A stretch of 55,607 bases of DNA from Spirochaetales bacterium (GTDB lineage: Bacteria; Spirochaetota; Spirochaetia; DAHUYW01), in assembly GCA_027306915.1 (NCBI GenBank), contig DAHUYW010000024.1, forward strand, positions 1-55,607, given 5' to 3'. The position numbers and the translations under genes are program-made. This document shows, piece by piece, positions 25,286-32,689 of the stretch; the stretch's first letter is position 1, and each line of letters starts with the position of its first letter. The notes below the pieces were generated by a model that was not told the DNA's origin, made no database searches, and saw only the letters and a list, made by a program, of their open reading frames with translations.

Positions 25286-26446
25286 ATGAGCGGAATCATC
25301 GAGCTTTCGCTTCCTTCGCTCCATCGCGCGCCGAGCATCGGAACGCCCTCTATCGGAAGGTCGGGCGACCTGATCAGCGTCAAAGTCGTGAGCCACCTCG
25401 GGGGAAACCGGTGGGAGGTCACGATCAAGGGAAAGAACTATCCTGTTACCTCCAACGTGAGCCTTCGAGTCGGCGTAAGCCTACGGGCAGAGCTTTTTCG
25501 GACTGCTACCCGCGTCTACCTCAAGATCGAGTCCCCGCTTGCCGAACGCGGTGCATCGAGCTCGCTCGGACGCCTTGTACGCGAGTTGGGCCTTCCCGAT
25601 GACAGGCTGTCTCGCCTTGCGATCGTAGCTTTGCAGGAGAGCGGGCTTCCGGCCACTACGGAGATGGCGCGCCCGGTGAGGACTGGGCTCGAGCGGAGCG
25701 CATCGACGAACAGCCACCTCGCCCGCCTTCTGGCCCTTCTTGCGGATCGACATCTTGAGCTCCCTCCGGAGATCCTCGATTCCCTGTATCGCGCAAGCGA
25801 GGGATGGATCGAACCGGACGGCGGCGGATCCGACGACAAGGGCGAGGGGGGTGGCCGTCAGCGCACGCCGGAGAGGCGTCAGGAGAAGGTCGGGCTCGCC
25901 CCCGAAGAGTCGGAGCCACGCCCAGGGGCGGCGAAATCGGACTGGGTTGAGATACGGTCTGTAGCCGGAGATCGCTTCGAAAGCTCTGCAATGGCGCGGG
26001 CTCTCCGGAAGCAGCTCCAGGGTGATCAAGCCGTGCTGAGCCCTCTCTCTCTTTTCAACCATCATCGACCTGAGCATGACAATTGGATCATTCTTCCCTT
26101 CGCCTTGCGCGTGGGCGAGCGCGACCTTCGAGGATCGGTGCGATTTCTACTGACTGCGCAAGGGAAGCCGGCGCAGTGTGCCGTCGTTGTCGCTGGTGAG
26201 GGCGAGCACCCTCGGGCATCGTTCGCGATCCGAGGCAGCCGATCTCGCAGGCTTTCGTGGTACCTCGACGGCCTTTCGAGCCTGCCAAAGCATCTTCGGA
26301 ATGCCGCTTTGGAGGAGCTCCCTTCGCTCCGGGAAAATCTCCGCAACCTGGGAATCGAAGTTGACGATACTATGAGGGACGGCGATCGGTTCGACGGATT
26401 CACCGAAGCGCGCGACCCGGATCGCCCGGTGGACTGGATCGCGTAG
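25286..26446 (+). CDS. FliK-like (YlqG-type) flagellar hook-length control-related protein
   Basis: 386 residues. An N-terminal beta-rich part (VKVVSHLGGNRWEVTIKGKNYPV), helical segments, a Gly/Glu/Arg-rich low-complexity linker (about 175-215), and a C-terminal mixed domain (ILPFALRVGERDLRGSVRFLL) reminiscent of FliK-type domains. The strongest support is context: the next gene is an FlhB C-terminal-domain protein, the same pairing as ylqG-ylqH of Bacillus. If right, it takes part in flagellar export switching in the cytoplasm. Sequence identity to true FliK is not obvious to me. Confidence 0.5.
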   Translation: MSGIIELSLPSLHRAPSIGTPSIGRSGDLISVKVVSHLGGNRWEVTIKGKNYPVTSNVSLRVGVSLRAELFRTATRVYLKIESPLAERGASSSLGRLVRELGLPDDRLSRLAIVALQESGLPATTEMARPVRTGLERSASTNSHLARLLALLADRHLELPPEILDSLYRASEGWIEPDGGGSDDKGEGGGRQRTPERRQEKVGLAPEESEPRPGAAKSDWVEIRSVAGDRFESSAMARALRKQLQGDQAVLSPLSLFNHHRPEHDNWIILPFALRVGERDLRGSVRFLLTAQGKPAQCAVVVAGEGEHPRASFAIRGSRSRRLSWYLDGLSSLPKHLRNAALEELPSLRENLRNLGIEVDDTMRDGDRFDGFTEARDPDRPVDWIA

Positions 26447-26447
26447 C

Positions 26448-26696
26448 ATGGATCGGGCTGTTGCGGTGAAGTACGCGACGGGCCTTCCCGCGCCCTTCAT
26501 CGTTGGCAAGGGGAGGAACGAGATCGCACGCCGAATTGTGTCGCTCGCGGTCGAGCATGGGGTGCAGGTGCTTGAGCTGCCCGAGCTTACAGATGCCCTT
26601 TTTGCCTTCGACGTGGGAGACTGGATTCCCGAAGAGTATTACCAGATTATCGCGGAGATTCTAGCCTTTGTGTACAGGATGCGGTCGGTACAATGA
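26448..26696 (+). CDS. FlhB C-terminal-domain protein (FlhX/YlqH)
   Basis: 82 residues matching the cytoplasmic tail of FlhB after its autocleavage site: AVAVKYATGLPAPFIVGKG, then HGVQVLELPELTDALFAFDVGDWIPEEYYQIIAEIL. The NPTH cleavage motif is absent because the protein begins just after it. Stand-alone FlhB tails can substitute for the cleaved FlhB fragment in flagellar export specificity. It starts 2 bases after the previous stop and overlaps the HD-GYP gene by 4. Confidence 0.88.
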   Translation: MDRAVAVKYATGLPAPFIVGKGRNEIARRIVSLAVEHGVQVLELPELTDALFAFDVGDWIPEEYYQIIAEILAFVYRMRSVQ

Positions 26697-27829
26697 GAGC
26701 CATCAAGGTGAAAGAGCTTGTCCCGGGCGTAATCTTCGATAAGCCCGTGTATATCGAGGGTGAAAACCTCCTTCTCCCGGCCAACATCCCGCTACGGGAA
26801 AAGGACCTGGAGCGCCTGCAGAGGTGGCAGATCGAGACCGTCTATAGCGACGGAGAGCCGCTCAACCTCATCTCTGCCATGGGGGATCCGCTTGCCTTTC
26901 GAGAGATGCTGCGCGGTGGTCCTAACCTCGAGCTTCTCAAGAGATACACCGAAGGGGTCAAGGTCGCAAGCGAGGTCCTTCAGGCGGTCGGCGCCAACAA
27001 GCCGACCTCATCCGAGGAGGTGAATCGGATCGTCGAGTCCCTCTATCCGGCCGTTCGGGATCACACGGATGCCATGGTGTCCTTTACCATCCACAGCGGC
27101 GGCCTTCTCTCTCTCGCAGAGAGCTCGGTGAACTGCATGATTCTTTCGGCGGTAATCGGCCTCAACCTGAAGCTTCCTCCGCATCGCCTCATTCAGCTGG
27201 CAATCGGAGCGCTCCTGCATGACCTCGGAATGACGAAGATTCCCCGCGAGATCCTGGAGAAGAAAGAGGGGCTCACCGATGTCGAGCTCGGCCAGATCAG
27301 GCTCCACACGATCTACTCTTATTCCTTCATAACGAAGAACTTGAGGTATCCCGACGAGATTGGCCTCATTGCCCTCCAGCATCACGAGCGGTGGGACGGC
27401 AAGGGGTACCCCAAGGGGCTCGCGGGAGAACAGATAATGCTCGCTGCGCGGATCGTCTCGATTGCGGACTCGTTTGAAGCGATGGTTCGCGACCGCCCGT
27501 ATCGAAACTCGATGATCGGCTACACCGCGATGCGGCAAATCTTGAACGACAACTCGAGGCGATTCGATTCCGAGGTTTTGAAGGTTTTCATCAAAAGCCT
27601 CGGCATCTATCCGATCGGGAGCATCGTCCTGCTCAACGACGCGAGCATCGGCAGGGTTATCAAGATCCACAGCGACGCACCTCTGCGTCCGGTTCTGCGC
27701 CTTATCGCGGACAAGAGCGGACGCAAGTACGCGGAGGGAGATACGTCGATCGTCGACCTGCTGCAGGAAAAAAGCCTCTTCATCGCTCGAGCGATTAATC
27801 CGAAGGAAATCAATGCAGGGAAGAAGTAG
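26693..27829 (+). CDS. HD-GYP cyclic-di-GMP phosphodiesterase
   Basis: 378 residues. An N-terminal beta-rich domain of about 60 residues (VKELVPGVIFDKPVYIEGENLL) precedes an HD-GYP domain with LLHDLGMTKIPREIL near residue 176 and HHERWDGKGYPKGLAG near 239; the HD and GYP signatures are both intact, predicting hydrolysis of c-di-GMP. A C-terminal extension of about 80 residues follows. Soluble, no receiver domain, so the input signal is unknown. Translation is coupled to the FlhX gene (ATGA), linking c-di-GMP turnover to flagellar export genes. Confidence 0.93.
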   Translation: MRAIKVKELVPGVIFDKPVYIEGENLLLPANIPLREKDLERLQRWQIETVYSDGEPLNLISAMGDPLAFREMLRGGPNLELLKRYTEGVKVASEVLQAVGANKPTSSEEVNRIVESLYPAVRDHTDAMVSFTIHSGGLLSLAESSVNCMILSAVIGLNLKLPPHRLIQLAIGALLHDLGMTKIPREILEKKEGLTDVELGQIRLHTIYSYSFITKNLRYPDEIGLIALQHHERWDGKGYPKGLAGEQIMLAARIVSIADSFEAMVRDRPYRNSMIGYTAMRQILNDNSRRFDSEVLKVFIKSLGIYPIGSIVLLNDASIGRVIKIHSDAPLRPVLRLIADKSGRKYAEGDTSIVDLLQEKSLFIARAINPKEINAGKK

Positions 27830-28181
27830 CACGACAAGCCTGGGCAGGCTTGGCGAGGCGCGCGCGGCAGACTACCTCGAGCGGGAGGGCTATACCATTC
27901 TCAGGCGCAACTTCCGGTCGCGTCGAGGAGAGATAGACATAGTCGCCGGCAAGGGCCCCGTTTTGGTGTTCGTCGAGGTGAAGCATTGGTTCACGATTGG
28001 AATCGAGGGATTGGAGTATGCGATCGACCGCCGGAAGCAACGGAAGATCATCGAGGCTTCGAAGGCATTCTTAAAGGAGAACGCAGGCGGGGAGCGCTCG
28101 GTGCGCTATGATGTGCTCTTTGTAGGTCGTGGCGACAACGAGGTCAAGCACATCGTCGATGCCTTCGTAGAGCGAGCATGA
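27813..28181 (+). CDS. yraN: YraN/UPF0102 nuclease-fold protein
   Basis: 122 residues with LGRLGEARAADYLEREGYTILRRNFR, then RRGEIDIVAGKGPVLVFVEVKH, the endonuclease-like E-x-D...ExK core, and the closing YDVLFV. The family is widespread, of restriction-endonuclease fold and linked to DNA processing, without firm function. It overlaps the HD-GYP gene by 17 bases and the next small gene by 4. Confidence 0.93.
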   Translation: MQGRSSTTSLGRLGEARAADYLEREGYTILRRNFRSRRGEIDIVAGKGPVLVFVEVKHWFTIGIEGLEYAIDRRKQRKIIEASKAFLKENAGGERSVRYDVLFVGRGDNEVKHIVDAFVERA

Positions 28182-28342
28182 TCAGGATTGCCAAAGAGAC
28201 CGATCCAGAAAAACTTGCCGAACTCAAGAAAAAGATAAATGATAAGGACTACCTGGCGTTTGCAATTCGGAAGATCGCACAGGTCCTGACGAACGAAATC
28301 GTACAACAGGACGAGGAAGAAGGCGGGCACAAGATTGGCTGA
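28178..28342 (+). CDS. Small helical protein of unknown function
   Basis: 54 residues, charged and helical (DPEKLAELKKKINDKDYLAF, then IRKIAQVLTNEIVQQDEEE), no Cys or membrane segment. The ATG forms an ATGA with the yraN stop and the stop overlaps the next frame's TTG start, so it sits in a tightly coupled series. Coding is supported by this packing rather than by recognised homology. Confidence 0.6.
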   Translation: MIRIAKETDPEKLAELKKKINDKDYLAFAIRKIAQVLTNEIVQQDEEEGGHKIG

Positions 28343-28694
28343 CGGACAGAAGGATCAAGGGGTCGGCGGGACCATGCAGAAGGGCTTCGACCAGAAGGAG
28401 TTTCCCAATTGTCCGATCTGCGGCAGACCGGTCCGGTACATGATGACAGCGATCGCGCAAGGCGAGAACGGCGAGCCCACCCATTTCGATTGCGTCCTGC
28501 GGCACATCACGGAGAACGAGGAGCTTCAACCTCGGGAAAAGGTCTGTTACCTGGGCAACGGAAGCTTCGGGATAGTCAGGTTCAAACCTGGCGGCCAATC
28601 GAAATTCACGATTCGAAAACGCATCCAGTACGAAGAGCGAGACAAGAGCTTTCCCTGGCGAAAGCGAATCAGCAGCCGGGTACGAGGACGATAG
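28335..28694 (+). CDS. Small Cys-motif protein of unknown function
   Basis: 119 residues from TTG at 28335, or 106 from ATG at 28374. CPICGRPV followed by HFDCVLRHI looks like a metal-binding knuckle (CxxC...HxxC). A basic tail (RKRISSRVRGR) suggests nucleic-acid contact. It is the last gene of the run started at rpsP. The TTG start overlaps the preceding small gene by 8 bases; neither start has a strong ribosome-binding site. I do not recognise a named family. Confidence 0.65.
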   Translation: MADGQKDQGVGGTMQKGFDQKEFPNCPICGRPVRYMMTAIAQGENGEPTHFDCVLRHITENEELQPREKVCYLGNGSFGIVRFKPGGQSKFTIRKRIQYEERDKSFPWRKRISSRVRGR

Positions 28695-28731
28695 GACCGA
28701 GGCGCGCCAGGGGTCAATCAGGAACGGACAG

Positions 28732-29277
28732 ATGTCCTTGAAGTATGTAATATTGTGGCTGCTGCGCCAGCGTCCCCACTACGGTTACGAAATCAAACAG
28801 CAGTTCGATCACAGCCTTGGAGAGATCTGGCCGGTGTCGTACGGCCAGCTCTACCCGACGCTGCGCAGGCTGTCTGTCTCTGGCCATATCTCGATGCAAA
28901 CGGTCCCCGGAAAGAAGGCGATCGAGAAAAACGTCTACACCCTTACCGAGAAGGGCAGGAACGACTTCGAAGAATGGTTTGACAAGGGCGTGAAGAAGTC
29001 TCAGATCTCAATAAAGGATGAGTTCACTCTGTTTCTCTACTTCACCCAAGACGGAGACATGGGGAGACTTCTGTCTGCCGTTCGCAAGAATCACGACGTG
29101 GTCTCCCGACAAGAGGCGATCTTTCAGGGCCGACTCGAAGCGCTCGGCGAGGGGGCGCCGTTCTTTCAGCGAGCTCTCCTGAAAAAGATGATCTTCCACC
29201 TCGAAGCCGAGCGGATCTGGCTCGAGGAGATCATCATGATGAGCCAAAAATCAACCTCGCAGAGCGCCCAGCGCTGA
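28732..29277 (+). CDS. PadR-family transcriptional regulator
   Basis: 181 residues. The winged helix shows LKYVILWLLRQRPHYGYEIKQQF, then VSYGQLYPTLRRLSVSGHI and VYTLTEKGRNDFEEWF, all PadR hallmarks. A C-terminal Vir-like helical domain (VSRQEAIFQGRLEAL, FHLEAERIWLEEIIMM) provides the dimer interface. CAGGAA lies upstream of the ATG. No adjacent efflux or phenolic-acid gene identifies its target; the convergent envelope genes at 29304-30688 are neighbours only. Confidence 0.92.
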   Translation: MSLKYVILWLLRQRPHYGYEIKQQFDHSLGEIWPVSYGQLYPTLRRLSVSGHISMQTVPGKKAIEKNVYTLTEKGRNDFEEWFDKGVKKSQISIKDEFTLFLYFTQDGDMGRLLSAVRKNHDVVSRQEAIFQGRLEALGEGAPFFQRALLKKMIFHLEAERIWLEEIIMMSQKSTSQSAQR

Positions 29278-29303
29278 GAAAGGGCTGCCGCCCGGTGCGA
29301 ATC

Positions 29304-30023
29304 TCAATCGTAGTTCTTGAGCTCGTCCAGTACCTGAACTGCCTTTTGCCTGACTATGGGGATGTATTCCCCGTTTGAGATGCGAAGGATGGCCCTGAAG
29401 GCGTTTTGATCCTTCAAACCGTTGTTCTTCTTCGCAAGCTTTTCGAATGCAAGAAGCGAGGCGAAGGCAAAGTTGTTATCGGGTTTCACCGCGTCTTGGC
29501 GCAGGACGGCATCCGCTATACCCTGGGAGACTTCGTTGTTCGGATTGAGGCCGATCTCTCCAAGGGAATAGGCTGCCTCGGAGAGAACCATCGGCTCGGG
29601 ATCGGTGGCCAGCACGCGGAGGAGAATGTCCACCGAGCTTTCTCCACCTACCTTTCCCAAGAGGGTGCAGGCTTCCCGGCGAACCTCCGGAAAATCATTG
29701 ATGACAGAGTTGTCCTGGATCACCGGTCTCACGGTACCGTCGAACGCAAGGTTGGAGAGTAGGTCGGCGGTGACCGCGGCGTTCCCCGGCAGCTTTCCGT
29801 TGTCGATCATGTTTCGGATCTGTGAGATCGCGAGAAGTTGAGAGTCACGATCGTTGCTCAGGGCCTCTTCCCGCAGCACGCGCACCGCCGTGTTGGTGAG
29901 GTAGAGCTGTTCGATCGTTTTCTCGTTGCCGGAGCCCGTCGCCGCGGTCGTTGACTGACCGAAAATCGAGACGACTGCTCCGAGCCCCATCGCCGCAATC
30001 ATAATCAGGACCCGCTTCTGCAT
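29304..30023 (-). CDS. Exported HEAT-repeat protein
   Basis: 239 residues beginning with a signal peptide (MQKRVLIMIAAMGLGAVVSIFG, probable cleavage near residue 22). The rest consists of HEAT-type helix pairs, for example PEVRREACTLLGKVGGESSVDILLRVL and PMVLSEAAYSLGEIGL. Such repeats form interaction scaffolds; here in the periplasm or envelope. It lies 33 bases downstream of a lipoprotein gene on the same strand, so both probably share one transcript. Partner unknown. Confidence 0.8.
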   Translation of the reverse strand: MQKRVLIMIAAMGLGAVVSIFGQSTTAATGSGNEKTIEQLYLTNTAVRVLREEALSNDRDSQLLAISQIRNMIDNGKLPGNAAVTADLLSNLAFDGTVRPVIQDNSVINDFPEVRREACTLLGKVGGESSVDILLRVLATDPEPMVLSEAAYSLGEIGLNPNNEVSQGIADAVLRQDAVKPDNNFAFASLLAFEKLAKKNNGLKDQNAFRAILRISNGEYIPIVRQKAVQVLDELKNYD

Positions 30024-30055
30024 TGTTCATAACCCTCACACGAATAGATTGTGAC

Positions 30056-30688
30056 TCAGGAGACTCCGATTTTCCATGAACCATTCAATAGTTGCAAGTC
30101 GTAGAGAATGTACCTTTGACCGTCGATTATCGCGATAGCTCTCACGTGATCCTTGCTCAAGAAATCGACATCGTCGACCTGGGCGTCCGTGCGGCTCGGT
30201 ACCACCACGTCGAGAAAGTAATCCTTCAGGCTATGCAGCTGGATTCCCTTCTTCTCGAGGAGCGGCATGCTTGATAGGGAAGTGAGCGTATCAGGATTAC
30301 TGAAGGTCCGTCTATACTCCGGGGTGAGATAGGTGAGCCATGTCTCGTAGTCTTCATTGGCAATGATCGTGTTGAGAGTCGCAATCAAGCTTCGAATGTC
30401 GCTCAGGGTCTTCTCGTAAAAGGCCTCCGTGACGGAGATGTTTCCCTTTCGAATCAGCCCGTCTTGGCCGCTCGCCTCCGCTGCGGACGATTGCGCCGCA
30501 GGGGCTTGGGACGGCTGCGTCGGACCGTTTGAGGCTGGCGGACCGTTTTTCGCCGGCGGCGCGGCGACCGCCGTCGTTTCGTTTCCCTTGGGGCTTGTCG
30601 CGAGAGCAGTGCGAGGCGCGGTCGCGCACGAAACGGCGAAGAGGCTTGCGACGATCAGGATTAGAAGGGAGGAGGCACGACGGATCAT
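30056..30688 (-). CDS. Predicted lipoprotein
   Basis: 210 residues. The lipobox FAVSC (Cys21) follows a hydrophobic signal. A Pro/Ala/Asn-rich linker (about 25-75) leads to a C-terminal domain with DYETWLTYLTPEYRRTF and HVRAIAIIDGQRYILYDLQLLNGSWKI, a pattern like NTF2-type small domains. ATG at 30688 gives a normal signal peptide; an ATG at 30730 would add 14 non-signal residues. There is no Shine-Dalgarno, but the promoter -10 lies 8 nt upstream. Function unknown. Confidence 0.78.
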   Translation of the reverse strand: MIRRASSLLILIVASLFAVSCATAPRTALATSPKGNETTAVAAPPAKNGPPASNGPTQPSQAPAAQSSAAEASGQDGLIRKGNISVTEAFYEKTLSDIRSLIATLNTIIANEDYETWLTYLTPEYRRTFSNPDTLTSLSSMPLLEKKGIQLHSLKDYFLDVVVPSRTDAQVDDVDFLSKDHVRAIAIIDGQRYILYDLQLLNGSWKIGVS

Positions 30689-30695
30689 CGATATT

Positions 30696-30724
30696 AGTGT
30701 AGTCGGAGATGTCGTATTTGTCAA
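30696..30724 (-). promoter_or_regulatory. Promoter of the lipoprotein-HEAT operon (predicted leaderless)
   Basis: On the minus strand TTGACA (30724-30719) is followed after 17 nt by TACACT (30701-30696). The predicted start of transcription is at 30689, one base before the ATG at 30688. Confidence 0.6.
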
Positions 30725-30750
30725 AATCATTCCCGCCGATGGCTTCGTCG

Positions 30751-30779
30751 TTGACTCAGTTTGGCCTTCAGGTTAAAGT
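30751..30779 (+). promoter_or_regulatory. Promoter of coaD (predicted leaderless)
   Basis: TTGACT at 30751-30756 and TAAAGT at 30774-30779 are 17 nt apart. The -10 ends 7 nt before the ATG at 30786. It is back to back with the lipoprotein promoter inside a 97-base gap. Confidence 0.55.
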
Positions 30780-30785
30780 GGGCAA

Positions 30786-31268
30786 ATGCTGAAAGCGGTC
30801 TTTCCGGGCTCGTTTGATCCGCCGACAAACGGTCACCTCAATCTGATTGAGCGGGCGGCAGCACTCTTTGATGAGACGGACATAGTCATCGCGACGAATC
30901 AGCTGAAGGACTACCTCTTCACGAGCGAGGAGCGATTCGAGCTCATGTCGCAGCTGGTCCGGCAGTTTTCGAACGTAAAAGTCTTCCTGTGGAACAGGCT
31001 CATCGTCGAGTTCGCCGAGAAGAACAATGCAAAGATCCTCTTGCGGGGAGTGCGTGCGCTGGCAGACTTCGGCTATGAGTTCGAGCTTGCGATGACCAAC
31101 CGTGGCCTAAATGGCTCGATAGAGACGATCTTTCTGCCTACCGATCCGAAGTACTTCGTTCTTCGCTCCTCAGCGATCAAGGAGATCGCGATGTTCGGAG
31201 GCGACATTTCCTCCATGGTGCCGCCGGTCGTGGCAACTGCGCTCAAGGAGAAGCTGCGAGAGACTTGA
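30786..31268 (+). CDS. coaD: Phosphopantetheine adenylyltransferase (CoaD)
   Basis: 160 residues of the nucleotidyltransferase alpha/beta phosphodiesterase fold. AVFPGSFDPPTNGHLNLIERA contains the T-x-G-H motif; ILLRGVRALADFGYEFELAMTNR and the closing FVLRSSAIKEIAMFGGDISSMVP contain the family's SSS/T-x-x-R-like loop. It makes dephospho-CoA, the step before CoA, and thus feeds acyl-carrier-protein and NRPS phosphopantetheinylation. No Shine-Dalgarno precedes the ATG; leaderless by promoter position. Confidence 0.97.
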   Translation: MLKAVFPGSFDPPTNGHLNLIERAAALFDETDIVIATNQLKDYLFTSEERFELMSQLVRQFSNVKVFLWNRLIVEFAEKNNAKILLRGVRALADFGYEFELAMTNRGLNGSIETIFLPTDPKYFVLRSSAIKEIAMFGGDISSMVPPVVATALKEKLRET

Positions 31269-31294
31269 CAACAGGGGCGGCGATCGGGTATTTT
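31265..31294 (+). promoter_or_regulatory. Promoter of rpmF-acpP-rnc
   Basis: TTGACA at 31265-31270 overlaps the coaD stop. TATTTT at 31289-31294 lies 18 nt downstream. The predicted leader of about 27 nt carries AGAGGTGG before the ATG at 31328, a conventional arrangement. Confidence 0.55.
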
Positions 31295-31327
31295 TCTCTG
31301 CGCGAACTCTGTTTCAAGAGGTGGTAC

Positions 31328-31516
31328 ATGGCAGTTCCCAAGTATAAGCCGTCGAAGTCGCGAACGCGTCGCCGGCGGGCCATCAATATGAAGCTCGCAG
31401 CGCCGACGCTCGTTGAGTGTGCGACGTGCGGGAACAAGATCCTGCCTCATCGGGTATGCCCGAAGTGCGGCTTCTATAGGGGAAAGCAAGTTCTTGAGCC
31501 TGAAGAGATGGCATAA
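31328..31516 (+). CDS. rpmF: 50S ribosomal protein L32
   Basis: 62 residues: MAVPKYKPSKSRTRRRRAI, then a zinc knuckle CATCGNKILPHRVCPKCG with two CxxC pairs, so this is the zinc-binding form. The ATG at 31328 is chosen because the protein then begins as L32 does; the longer upstream frame includes the promoter. It is followed by acpP 28 bases later, the usual rpmF-fatty-acid gene linkage. Confidence 0.97.
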   Translation: MAVPKYKPSKSRTRRRRAINMKLAAPTLVECATCGNKILPHRVCPKCGFYRGKQVLEPEEMA

Positions 31517-31544
31517 AAGCAAGAGAGGAAGGAGTGGATAGCGT

Positions 31545-31787
31545 ATGGATGACGAACTTCTGGCGAAGATGAAGAAATTGATCGCCGAGAAACTCGAGGT
31601 TGAAGAAGATAAGATTACAATGGAGTCTTCGTTCAGGCAGGATCTTGGCGCCGACAGTCTCGACACCTATGAGCTGGTTTATGCTATTGAGGAAGAGATG
31701 GGTATAAGCATTCCCGACGAGAAGGCGAATGAGTTCGAGACAGTCGGTGACGCTGTCAACTTTATCAAGTCCCAGCTCAACAAATAG
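31545..31787 (+). CDS. acpP: Acyl carrier protein
   Basis: 80 residues, strongly acidic, with the phosphopantetheine serine in LGADSLDTYELVYAIEEEMGI. Helices and the closing TVGDAVNFIKSQL are normal for AcpP, which carries acyl chains in fatty-acid synthesis. AGGAAGGAG precedes the ATG. The rpmF-acpP-rnc order joins translation, lipid synthesis and RNA processing genes. Confidence 0.97.
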   Translation: MDDELLAKMKKLIAEKLEVEEDKITMESSFRQDLGADSLDTYELVYAIEEEMGISIPDEKANEFETVGDAVNFIKSQLNK

Positions 31788-31795
31788 CTTTCCCC

Positions 31796-32566
31796 GTGGT
31801 CTTTTCGGATAAGCAAGAAAGTCTCAATACCCCGCCTGTTTCGGCCGACCGACGGAAAGAGCTCCGTTTGTTCGAGAAGCATGCATCGCTGAGGTTCAGG
31901 AGGCTTGATCTCCTGAACCTTGCGTTTTCCCATCGTTCGTTTGCGAACGAAAACCCCGGTGTGGCAGACAACAACGAAAAGCTCGAATTTCTCGGGGACT
32001 CGGTCCTCGGGCTCGTCGTAAGCGAGCACCTGTTCCGCACCCTTCCAGACAAGAACGAGGGGGATCTCGCTCGCATAAAGTCCTTTGTCGTGAGCGAGGA
32101 CAGCCTCGCCATCATCGCGAAGAATATCAAGGTCGACAACTTCATCCTCATCGGCAAGGGCGAAGAATACTCTGGCGGGCGCTCGAAAAAGGCGATCCTG
32201 GCCGACTGCATGGAAGCGATAATCGGGGCCTACTTTCTCGATTCGGGATTTTCGCCGTCACGGAGATTCATCCTTCGCTTTCTGGTGCCCGAGATCAACA
32301 AGGTGCTCGAAGACAGGCACCGGAAGGATTACAAGACCCTTCTGCAAGAGCTCGTCCAGAAGAAGCACAAGAGCTATCCGCGGTACAGCCTCGTCGAGAA
32401 AACCGGTCCGGATCATGATCGTACATTCTGGATCGAGGTCAAAATCAACGGGCACACCTTCGGCCCCGGGAAAGGGAAGAACAAGAAAGAGGCCGAGCAA
32501 AACGCTGCGAGCATCGCCTACCGGTCCCTCATGAACATCAAGAGCACTGGAGACTCGCAGGAGTAG
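31796..32566 (+). CDS. rnc: Ribonuclease III
   Basis: 256 residues. The catalytic signature NNEKLEFLGDSVLGLVVSEHL and the second acidic pair in ADCMEAIIGAYFLDSG are intact. The C-terminal double-stranded-RNA-binding domain shows DYKTLLQELVQKK and GKGKNKKEAEQNAASIAYRSL. It cuts double-stranded RNA in rRNA maturation. GTG start at 31796, 8 bases after the acpP stop. It converges with the CCA/poly(A) polymerase gene; the 123-base gap between them shows nothing recognisable. Confidence 0.96.
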   Translation: MVFSDKQESLNTPPVSADRRKELRLFEKHASLRFRRLDLLNLAFSHRSFANENPGVADNNEKLEFLGDSVLGLVVSEHLFRTLPDKNEGDLARIKSFVVSEDSLAIIAKNIKVDNFILIGKGEEYSGGRSKKAILADCMEAIIGAYFLDSGFSPSRRFILRFLVPEINKVLEDRHRKDYKTLLQELVQKKHKSYPRYSLVEKTGPDHDRTFWIEVKINGHTFGPGKGKNKKEAEQNAASIAYRSLMNIKSTGDSQE

Positions 32567-32689
32567 GGTAGGCCCAAGCCGCTAGGCGGCCGATCAAGCT
32601 CCCCGATCCGACAACTTTCCGGCCCAAGCGTGCACCTCGCCTTCTGCCTTCATGCTGAGCGTCGCCGGCGCCGTGATTCCTGCGGGATT

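Noticed and set aside
32567..32689. Terminator or small RNA between rnc and the cca gene
   Set aside because: Only short imperfect dyads are present and no T-tract on either strand.
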